Shown piece after piece: positions 8,779 to 20,700 of a DNA stretch of 64,000 nt. The DNA is from Candidatus Electryonea clarkiae. Its GTDB lineage: Bacteria; Electryoneota; Electryoneia; Electryoneales; Electryoneaceae. Each line of letters begins with the position of its first letter. The first letter of the stretch is position 1. A program made the position numbers and the translations under genes. The DNA lies in the NCBI GenBank assembly GCA_030765455.1, contig JAVCCM010000051.1, forward strand, positions 21,909 to 85,908, given 5' to 3'. The notes under the pieces are model-generated. The model searched no databases and was not told the origin of the DNA. It saw only the letters and a program-made list of their open reading frames with translations.

Positions 8779-11700
8779 TTAAGGCTCTTGCCCCGTTCCA
8801 GTGAAATAACCAACACGTTCAATATCAGCCAGCTCAACGCTCGAGATTGTCAGGGTAGCAGGGTACACTTGAGCGGCAAGTGGTGTAAATGTTACGTTTA
8901 TCGTTTCAGTTTCACCGGCAAGCACCAGGGGCGTTGTCACATCTGGAACATACACACCATCCGATGAAGTAATATCGGAAACGTGCAGGTCAGCATTGCC
9001 TGTGTTTTCAATCGTAAATGACAGTGTAAGGTCTTCACCAATAGTAACCGTTCCGAAATCCAGGTTTAAATCTGGCGTAAGTGTAGCAGCCGCCGCTCCG
9101 CCAGTTCCATTACCCGTGAAGTAATCGGTTTCAACGACATCAATAAGTTCCTCGCTATCAATTGTAAGAGTACCATCGTATTCACGACCTCCGCCGACCG
9201 TGGGGCTGAATGTGACAGTTATGGTTACTGATCCATCAACTGCTCCATCGTTGGCAGAAACGGTAGTCGTATAGCCAGGGGTGATAACGAACGCCCCATC
9301 AGAAGAGGTTATACTTGTGATGGTCAAGTCAGCGTTGCCGCTGTTAACAATGTCGAATGTTTGTTCGTCGTCGGTATCAACCGCTATATCGCCAAACGCC
9401 AGACCGCCGTCGCCAAGAAGAGGAGAGAGGGCGATGATAGGCGTTCCTGTACCTATTCCCGTGAAGTAGCCATCGTCCGTTACACCTCTGACAATGTCAT
9501 CAAGTTCGGTACTCACTATAGTCAAAATTCCGTCATAATCCACTGTTGCTATCGGGGTGAAGTCCACATTAATCGTTTCCGTAGCTCCTGCGAGTACTGT
9601 TTCAGTGGTGACCTGGGGAACAAATACATCGTCCCCGTCATCGTCAACTGCAGTAATATTGGTGACGTGCAGGTCAGCGTTGCCGGTGTTCTCGATTGTG
9701 AACGAAAGTGGGCTGGTCGCATCCACCTCAACCTCACCGTAATCAAGATTTAGATCTGGATTGAGAACTGCTGCTGCTGCTCCTCCAGTTCCGGCACCTG
9801 TGAAGTAATCAGTCTCAACGATATCAATAAGTTCCTCACTATCGACGGTAAGAGTACCAGCATACGTTCGACCTCCGCCGACAGTGGGACTGAAGGTGAC
9901 AGTAATCGTTACGGACCCATCATCCACTCCATCGTTAGCAGGAACGGTAGTCTCATAGCCAGGAGTGATAACGAACGCATCAGCACCATCACCTATAGTA
10001 GAGGTAATAGTTGTGATAGTTAAGTCAGCGTTGCCGCTGTTCACAATATCGAATGTGAGTTCTTCATCAGTATCAACCGCCTGATCGCCAAACTCGAGGC
10101 CGCCGTCCACCAGAAGTGGAGAAAGAGCGATGGTAGGCGATCCGCCTGTACCGGTTCCCGTGAAGTAATCGGTCTCAACGATATCGACCAGTTCTTCACT
10201 ATCAATGGTAAGAGTACCAGCGAATGTTCGACCGCCGCCGACTGTGGGGCTGAAGGTGACTGTAACCGTTACAGATCCATCATCTGCTCCATCATTGGCA
10301 GGAACGGTTGTCGTGTAGCCAGGAGTGATAACGAACGCATCGTCAGAGGAGGTAATACTTGTGATTGTCAAGTCACCAGTACCACTGTTCACAATGTCGA
10401 ATGTGAGTTCGAGGTCCGTATCGACCGCCACATCACCAAACTCAAGACCGCCGTCAGCAAGAAGTGGAGAAAGTGCGATGTCAGGCGTCCCAGTGCCGGT
10501 TCCAGTAAAGTAGCCATCATCAGTAGCACCTCTGACAATATCATCAAGTTCGGTACTTACTATTGTCAAAATTCCGTCATAATCCACTGCCGCTATCGGG
10601 GTGAAGTCAACATTTATTGTTTCTGTATCACCTGCGAGTACCGTCACAGTGGTGGTTTGTGGTACAAATACACCGTCACCGTCATCGTCAACGGCAGTAA
10701 TATCGGTGACGTGCAGGTCTGCGTTCCCGGTGTTCTCGATTGTGAACGAAAGTGGACTCGTCACATCCACCCCAACTGCACCGAAATCAAGATTGAGATC
10801 GGGATCAAGGACTGCAGCAGCCGCTCCTCCGGTTCCGGTTCCTGTGAAGTAATCGGTTTCAACGATATCGGCAATTTCCTCACTATCTATGGTAAGAGTA
10901 CCGGCATACGTTCGACCTCCGCCGACCGTGGGGCTGAATGTGACAGTGATAGTTACAGTTCCATCATCTACTCCATCGTTAGCAGGAACGGTAGTCTCAT
11001 AGCCAGGAGTGATAACGAATGCATCTGCGCCATCACCTATAGTAGAGGTAATAGTTGTGATCGTCAAGTCAGCGTTACCGATGTTCACAATGTCGAATGT
11101 TAGTTCTTCATCTGTATCAACCGCCTGGTCGCCAAATTCGAGACCGCCGTCAGCAAGAAGAGGAGTGAGAGTAATGACCGGCGACCCGCCCGTACCTGTA
11201 CCAGTGAAATAATCGGTCTCCACGATATCAACAAGCTCTTCACTATCGATGGTAAGAGTACCAGCGTACGTTTGACCTCCGCCCACTGTGGGGCTGAATG
11301 TGACAGTTACTGTTACAGTCCCATCATCTACTCCATCGTTGGCAGGAACAGTAGTCGTGTATCCAGGAGTAATAACGAACGCATCCGCACCATCACCAAT
11401 TGAGGAAGTTATACTTGTGATTGTCAAGTCAGCGTTGCCGCTGTTCACGATATCAAATGTAAGTTCTTCATCGGTATCAACCGCCTGGTCGCCAAACTCG
11501 AGACCGCCATCAGCAAGAAGAGGAGTGAGGGCGATGACAGCAGATCCACCTGTACCGGTTCCAGTGAAGTAATCAGTTTCAACAATATCGGTAAGTTCCT
11601 CGCTATCGATGGTAAGAGTACCAGCGTATGTTTGACCTCCACCGACAATGGGGCTGAATGTGGCAGTAATCGTTACCGACCCATCATTGGCAGGAACGGT

Positions 11701-14700
11701 AGTCGTATAGCCAGGAGTTATAACGAACGCTCCATCAGAAGAGGTTATACTTGTGATTGTCAAGTCAGTGTTGCCGCTGTTCACAATGTCGAATGTCAGT
11801 TCTTCATCGGTATCAACCGCCTGGTCGCCAAACTCGAGACCGCCGTCAGCAAGGAGAGGTGAGAGGACAATGTCCGGTGTTCCGCCTGTACCGGTTCCTG
11901 TGAAATAATCGGTCTCAACGATGTCGGCAATTTCCTCACTATCGATGGTAAGAGTACCAGCGTACGTCTGACCTCCTCCGACGATTGGGCTGAATGTGAC
12001 AGTGATTGTCACAGATCCATCTCCTGTTCCATCGTTAGCAAGAACAGTAGTCTCATAGCCGGGAGTGATAACGAATGCATCAGCACCATCACCAATAGTA
12101 GAGGTAATACTTGTAATCGTTAAGTCAGCGTTGCCGCTGTTAACAATGTCGAACGTGAGTTCTTCGTCGGTATCAACCGCCTGGTCACCAAACTCGAGAC
12201 CGCCGTCAGCCAGGAGAGGAGTGAGGGCGATATCCACAGCTCCTCCTGTACCGGTACCCGTGAAGTAATCGGTCTCAACGATATCATCAAGTTCCTCACT
12301 ATCAATGGTAAGAGTACCAGCGAATGTTCGACCACCGCCAACTGTGGGGCTGAATGTTACAGTGACCGTTACAGATCCATCAACTGCTCCATTGTTGGCA
12401 GGAACGGTAGTCGTGTAGCCAGGAGTAATAACGAACTCTCCAGTAGTGGTAATACTCGTGATTGTCAAGTCAGTGTTGCCGCTGTTCACAATGTCGAATG
12501 TGAGTTCATCATCGGTATCAACCGCCACATCGCCAAACGCGAGACCGCCGTCACCAAGAAGAGGCGAGACGGAAATGCCAGGCGTTCCTCCTGTACCGGT
12601 TCCCGTGAAGTAATCGGTTTCAACGATATCAGTAAGTTCCTCACTGTCGATGGTGAGAGTACCGGCGTACGTTTGACCGCCGCCGACAGTTGGGCCGAAT
12701 GTAACAGTAATCGTTACAAACCCATCAGTATCTCCATCATTGGCAGGAACGGTAGTCTCATAACCAGGGGTAATAACGAAAGCACCTGTAGAAGTTAGAC
12801 TTGTGATTGTCAAATCAGCAAAACCGCTGTTCACGATGTCGAATGTGAGTTCGTCGTCGGTATCAACTTCCACACCGCCAAACTCGAGACCGCCGTCAAC
12901 AAGAAGAGGATCGACAACAATAACCGGCTCTGCTCCAGTTCCCGTAAAGTAATCGGTCTCAACAATATCATCTACCAGCTCGTCGCTTACAATGGTCAGA
13001 GTCCCAGTATAATCCTGTATTGCCGTGGGGTTAAATGTGACATCAATCGTTACAGTTCCAGTATTTGCCGGAACGGTAATATCTCCATCTACATCGAAAT
13101 CGTAATCAATCACGAACGCATCTTCCGAGGAAGTCATATCTGTGATAGTCAAATCAGCATCGCCACCATTCACAATGTCGAAAGTGGATACGTCGCTTTC
13201 AGTATTTATCAGCACGTAGCCGAACGCCAATCCACCGTCAACAAGAAGAGGATCGAGGGTTATTTCCGGCTGGACTCCAGTTCCGGTGAAGTAATCGGTC
13301 TCAACGATATCATCAACCAGTTCATCACCAACTATAGTCAACGTGCCTGTGTAATCCTGTGCAACAGTTGGACTGAACAGGACATCAACTGTATGCGAAC
13401 CACCCGCAGATACAACAAATGCTGTTCCGTTTGTAATCGTGAATACACCTTCAGAAGAAGTAACACTTGTGACGGTATAGTCGGCATCTCCATTATTATC
13501 AATATCAAATGACAATGTATTGCTGAAGTCAACCAACTCATCCCCGAATGCAAGTTCATTTAACGGATTGAGGGTAATTACCGGCTCAATACCTGTCCCG
13601 ACAAAGTAATCGACTTCTACAATATCATCGATTTCCTCGCTGGTTATAGTCAAAGTACCTGTATAGTCACCTGCTGCGGTTGGACTGAACCTTACGTTAA
13701 CAGTTCGAGAGCTATTAGCATCAACAGTGAATACAGTTCCATTGGTTACGCTAAAAGCGCCGTCCGATGAAGCAACATCATAAACGGTGAAATCAGCATC
13801 CCCGGTATTGTCTATATCGAAAGTTGCGTTTCCGTTGAAATCTACCAGCACGTCACCAAAATCGACCTCATTAAGCGGATCGAGAGTTATCACCGGTTCA
13901 ATACCTGTCCCGGTAAAGTAATCGGCTTCCACTATATCGTCGATTTCATCACTTACTATTGTCAGTGTTCCGGTATAAGCTTGCGCTGCTGTCGGACTGA
14001 ACCAAACGGTTACCTCTTCTGATCCGCCAGCAGTTACAGTAAATGCAGTCCCACTGGTTATTGTAAATGCGTCATCAGAACTGGTAACATCAGTCACAGT
14101 CAAATCAGCATCACCACTGTTATTGATGTCAAATGTTGCGATACCATTTGTACTAACCAGGACGCTTCCGAATGACACCTCATCAACAGGATCAAGGGCA
14201 ATTACCGGCTGGATACCGGTTCCTGTAAAGTAGTCGGCTTCAACTATATCGGCAATTTCTGTACTGACAATTGTAAGTGTTCCGCTATATGCCTGGGAAG
14301 CAAGAGGACTGAACCGGATATCAACAGTATGTGATGTGTACGGAGAAACCGTAAAGTCAGTACCATTCGTAATTGTAAATGTACCTTCGTCGGATGTAAT
14401 ACTTGTCACGGTTAAGTTGGCGTTACCATCATTAACAATGTCGAATGACAAATCATGATCAAAGTCAACTAACTCTTCCCCGAATGCCAAATCAACCGGA
14501 TCAAAGGAAATTACGGGCTGGCGACCATCTCCCGTGAAGTAGTCGTCCATAACGATATCATCAATTTCAACACTCACGATAGTCAAATCGCCTGCATAAA
14601 CCTGTCTTACCGTGGGGCTGAACATTACATCAACGGTAACTGTTTCACCAGGCCCAACTACGAACGCCGTGTCGCTCTCGAAAGTAAACGCTCCTTCAGA

Positions 14701-17700
14701 AGAGTTAATATCTTCAACGGTAAAGTTCGCGTCGCCGCCGTTCGTAATATCGAACGACAGGGTGCTGTCTGTATCGACAAGAACACTATCAAATGCAAGT
14801 TCACTTACCGGATCAAGGGATATGTCCGGCTGAGTACCTGTTCCTGTGAAGTAATCGGTTTCAACAATATCTACAATTTCTACACTTTCAATAGTTAGTG
14901 TACCGAGGTAATCCGTAGCTGCAACGGGACTGAACTCAATGTTTACAGTGTGAGTATCATTCGGCGTAACCGTGAAGGATGTTCCGTTTGTAACAGTAAA
15001 CACCCCTTCAGATGAGGTTACATCAGTCACCGTGTAGTTTGCATTACCGTCATTGATTATATCAAACGAGACCGTGCTGTCAACACCCACCAGCACAATG
15101 TCAAAGGCGAGTGCATCCACAGGATCGAGCGATATCACCGGTTGGCGTCCCTCTCCCTCGAAGTAATCGACTCGATCTATATCAGCAATCTCATCACTGA
15201 TGATAGTCATCGAACCGGTATAATCCTGGGATGCCAGGGGACTGAACATCACATCAACGGTGAATGTTTCAAGAGCACCAACAATAAATGCACTATCACT
15301 TGACGGTACTATAGTAAATGCATCATTTGTAAAGGTTATATCAGATACAGTGAAGTCCCAATCACCAGTATTTTCAACGTCGAACGACAAAGTACTGTCC
15401 GTATCGACAAGCACGACATCAAATGGGAGTACTACATCGGGATCAAGGGATATCACCGGGATACGGCCGGTTCCAAAGAAATACTCGTCCTCACCCTCAT
15501 CGTCACCAATAACAATATCCGCTATTTCAATACTCTGAATAGTCAGAATTCCCAGGTATTCCTGTTGCACTGTGGGGCTGAACCGGACACTTACTTCGTG
15601 TTCGCCGCCATCCGCGGTTACAGTGAAATCTGTCTCACCGAGTATTGTGTACCCATTTTCTGATGAAGTGATATCAGTAACATTAAAGTCCCAATCGCCG
15701 CCGTTAGTAATCACGAAAGACGAAGTACTGTCCCTGTCCACAAGAACGTCACCGAATGATAGGAAAGGATCAGGATCGAGTGAAATCTCTGGTATCCGTC
15801 CAAACCCGGTGAAGAAGTCGTCCATGACTATATCAGCAATTTCATCACTCACGACAGTCAATGTACTTGGGAATTCCCGCGCTACAAGGGGGCTGAACAG
15901 GACATGCACTGTCTGCCTGCCACCATCAGATTCAACAACAATAGCAGTATCACTGGTTATGGCGTATGCGCCATCAAATGAGCTTATATCGGTTATTGTG
16001 AGGTCCCAGTCCCCCTGGTTGGTAATGGTGAACGAACGGGAGCTGTCCCTGTCAACAAGGACATCACCGTAATCAAGCTGAGGATCAGGAAGGATTGTAA
16101 TATCAGGTTGACGACCGGTTCCAACGAAGAAATCGACAGTAATCTCATCAGCAATCTCATCGCTCTCAATTGTCAGGGTTCCAGCGTAGTCCTGCGTCGC
16201 GGTCGGACTGAACATGACTTCTATTGTTTCAGAGTTGTGTGCGGGTAGCGAAAATTCGGTGTCGCTTGTTATCGTGAAAGCGCCTTCTGAAGAGGTAATA
16301 TTAGTTACCGAATAAGTCCAATCGCCATCGTTTACGATATCAAACTCCATGGTGCTGTCCCTGTCAACGAGCACATCACCGAAGTTGACTTCCTGTTCCG
16401 GGTCAAGGGAGATTACAGGCTGACGGCCGGTTCCTGAGAAGTAGTTATCATAAACCAGGTCGTCTATCTCATCACTGGCAATTGTCAGTTCACCGCTATG
16501 AAATTGTCTTGCCAGCGGGCTGAACGTAATGTTCACCGTGCGGGGATCACCCCCGGCAACTAATGTAAACTCTGTCCCATTAACTACCTCAAACACACCT
16601 TCAGATGAGTAAACATCAGTAACAGTAAAGTCTTCGTTACCGTTATTTTCAATGTCGAAAGACCGGGTGCTGTCCCTGTCAACGAGTACGTTGCCGTAAG
16701 GGATGTCACTGTCGGGATCGATGACAATCACCGGACCCCATCCAGTACCTATCAGGTTATCGTCAAACTCGATGGTCGGGTTATTTGGATCGTCGCAGTT
16801 AATAGTCAAGTCCGCGAAATAATCCACCGGATCGAGGGGATTGAACTCGATTGTAACAGTATTTGTTCCACCGGCTGTAATGTCAAAGCTTGTTGGTCCG
16901 TCAACTGTGAAATAATCAGGATCGTCACCACTTATCACTATGCTTGTCACTGACAGGGTAGCGTTCCCGTGATTAATCACGTCGAAAGTCATTTCCTCCG
17001 TAGAATCAATATCAACGTTTCCATAATCGAGGACACCATCCTCTGGATCGATTTCAATTTCCGACGCCCAGCCGAGACCGGTGCAGAATTCCAGGATCTC
17101 AAGGGGGCTGTCAGGGTCGTTGCTCTGAATTGAAAGATCAGCCAAATATGTTCCAGAGAAAGGTGGTGTGAATTCTACATTTACCTGGTATGTTGCTTCA
17201 GGCTGTACGGTGAAAGGTGTTGCGGTCAATACTTCATACACTTCATTGTTAAGCGTAATGGCGGTTACAGTGAGTGCAACGGTTCCGTCGTTCTGGACTT
17301 CAAAGCTTTCCGTTGATGATTCACCTACAACCACTTCGCCAAAATCGACAACATGAGGATCGACGTCTGCAATAGCTTCCGCACCTGAACCGTATAGGAA
17401 CTCAACTGTATAATCATCATAGGTTTGAGAAACTACATCTATAGTTAAATCAACTGCATACAGTTGTGGTAGAGAGGGCTCAAAATCAACGAAGATGGTT
17501 CTGTATTCACCTACAGGAAGTGTGAATTCAGTCACTGTAGTTATAGTGAAATCGTCATGACCGGTAGTCATGTTGTCAACCACGAGTTCATAGGTTCCGT
17601 CATTCCAGAGTTCGAAATTACGGGTTTCGTCGTCCCCTACTTCTACGGAACCGAAATTGATAAGCGCCGGTCTCAGATCGATATGAGGTTCTCCGCCTGT

Positions 17701-20700
17701 ACCGGTAAAGAAATTCTGGTATGTTTCATCTCCCCAGTCACTTGAGATTTCAAGATGACCAAAATAATTCTCAGCATCTTCGGGCTCAAAGGTAACATTT
17801 ACCCGGAATGAATCATCCGCAGCTATGTCAATCGGGAAGTCGTATCCAACTATCTGGAAAATATCCGGATTTGAACTTGCGAAGTTCAGAATGCTTACAT
17901 CTACCGCACCACGGTTATGAATCCTGAAATAATCGGTGTCATCTTCGCGGAGTTCAATGATTCCATAATTCAGATTCCCCGGTGTAACACTTATTTCTCC
18001 AATACCTCCCAAACCCGTAAAGTAGTTTACCACGTAAGGATCGTCGAGATCTTCACTGTAAATCGTCAGCGTCGCCTGATGCACTCCGAGTTCGATCGGT
18101 GTAAAGGTCGCATTGATTTCCCGGCTTTCTCCTGCATCCATGTCGATCGGGAAAGCATTATCGTTCGGGACGAATGATACATGGTTGGAAACGAGGCTGT
18201 CCAATGTCACTTCTACAGCACCGTTATTCGCGATATCAAAAGAGAGCGTTCGATTATTTCCGAAACGGAATGCTACCAGCCCGAAATCGAGCATAGTAGG
18301 CTCAAGCCCGATTACCGGGATACCGCCTGTACCGGTGAAAAATGGAATGTCAATGTCATTAGCATTCGTATTGATAAAAAGATTTTCAACGTACTGCCTG
18401 TCATCGTCGGGTTGGAATCTAACTTCAATGGGATCGGAACTTTCACCCGGCGGAATGTCTTCGATGTCCGGATCAACGATGACAAAAATGTCCGGATCAC
18501 CGGTTAAAATTTCAATTATCTCAAGATCTACCTGCTCACCATCATTATAAATAACAAATGTTCTTATACTGTCTTCATCCACCTCAACTGAACCGTATGA
18601 GAGTTGCAGTGGTGAGAGTCTCATCCTCGCCGAGCTTCCTGTTCCGGTAAGGTTGAGTTCAATCTCTTCCACACCAGGATGATCGCTTGAAATAGTGACT
18701 GTCCCGGTGTAATCAACTGGATTAGCAGGAGAGAAAATAATATCAATATCTACACTTCCTTCCGAAGGGATAGTCGGCGTGCCGGGATCACCGACAAAAT
18801 CGAAGATTATATTATCTTCATCGTTATCGGATATAGCGAAACCGGTTATATCAAGGTCTGTTTCACCTTCGTTAATGATTGTAAAGGTTTCAATTCTGAA
18901 CGTATTGGCTGACTGAAGTCCGAAACCAAGCAGTCCGGGAGACAGGTTGATCAGACCGCTGCCACCAAAACCGGAGAAATAGTCATCTACGGTAAGCTCT
19001 TCAAAAGTGTTATAAGAAATAATTAAATCGAAGTTGTGTACCCCACGAACAAGAGGCGAAAACGTTGCATCAAAATCAAAAAATGCTTGAGGTAGAACGG
19101 TTTCTTCACCAGCCCAATCTACTTCAAGGAGAACAGGATCATTAGAAGTAATATCATCAAGAACAAGGTTAGTAAGACCATTGTTTGTAATTCTGAACGT
19201 ATGTGTTTCATTTTCGTGAATAGCAACTACACCGTAGTTATAAGAAGCCGGTGTCAGTCCTATACGCGGGAAACCACCTGTACCACTGAAGAAAGGTATT
19301 GATACTTCATCAAATTCCAGGTTGGCAGTATAATCGTGAGCGCCCGGTGGAGTGAAAGTTGCAGAGACCTGGGTGCTATCATTCGCTGGTATTTCAAATG
19401 GATCAACATGTTCTGAAGTGATTGTGAAAATTCCAAGCCCGTCGTCCGAGCTCATTCCACCCACTTCCAAAAGATCAAGACCGGAATTATACATCCAGAA
19501 CGTCAACTCTGGACTTTCTATACCCCTTTCAACAACACCGTAAGAGAGTATTGTGGGATCAAACCGGTAGTGACCCCTCGCGCCCGTACCTGTAAAGAAA
19601 TCAAGTGTATGGGGACTTGCCGGATCGTTGCTGTCAATAATGAGTTGAGCAGCAAAATCTGTGTCCCTTGGCGGTACAAACGCGACATAAATGGAATTGC
19701 TCTCTTCATCAACACCAATTATTTGCGGCATAGCAATCACTTCTCTGTCGAAGATGTCCGCGATAAATAATCCGTTTGCTGCCCACCCATTGGTATCTAC
19801 TACACTGGTATCAACTTCTACATCAAAACTATTCACCTGGAGGGGCCATCTTCCTTCATTCTGGATTACAAATCTAATGGTATCCGTAGCTCCCACATCG
19901 ACAACACCGAAAGACAATAATGTTGGGCTGAGTTCCATCCTCGATTCTCCACCGATTCCGGAGAGATATGGAATCTCTTCAGTAGTGTCGGGAGGATTGT
20001 CCAGAATTAATTGTATTGTGCCACGATATGTTATCGGTTCAGTTGGAGTAAACTCAACATAGCATACCTGGGATGTATTCGGCTGTAGTTCAAAATCATA
20101 TTCGCCGGTCAAAACAAAATGAGGATCGTCAAAAAGAATTGAGTCAACATTTAAAATATTATTACTCTGGTTTTCTATTTCAAAGCTGTCCAGACCAGTT
20201 GCATTTACCTCGATCACTTCAAAATTTACCAGTGTCGGATGGAAAACTACCTCAGGCGATCCAACAATCCCGGTGAAGTAGTTCGTATGGGTGTCCATAC
20301 CTGTTTCATCGAGTTCAAAACCGTCATTGATTCCGCCAGCTTCCCGGATCATTTCGAGAGCGGTTGGTCTTTGCTTTCTCTGCTGTCCTGATAAACGGTT
20401 GATACCATCTCTTGATTGTTTTTGGATGGCAGGTCCACGCCGCTTACGATCAGTGCGCTTTGAATTACTGATAGAAAGCTTACGGTTGTCGGATTTGCGA
20501 GTGGCTGTGATCTTGGTATTTCGGGCTGAAGATCGTGGTTTTGCATTAAACAACGAGTTATCACCATTGGAGCCTCCCGTCATCAGCGGAAAATCATCCC
20601 ATTGGACGATCAGGTCCCCGATATAAGCGCCGTCATCGGGCGAATGAAATTCTACCGGTAATTCAATATAATCTGGATCGTCGCCATCTATAAGTGGATC

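Noticed and set aside
10601..11103. Plus-strand open frames within the giant repeat gene, recurring with the repeats
   Set aside because: They are antisense reflections of the repeated units: low-complexity Ser/Val/Pro products that recur with every unit and have no ribosome sites.
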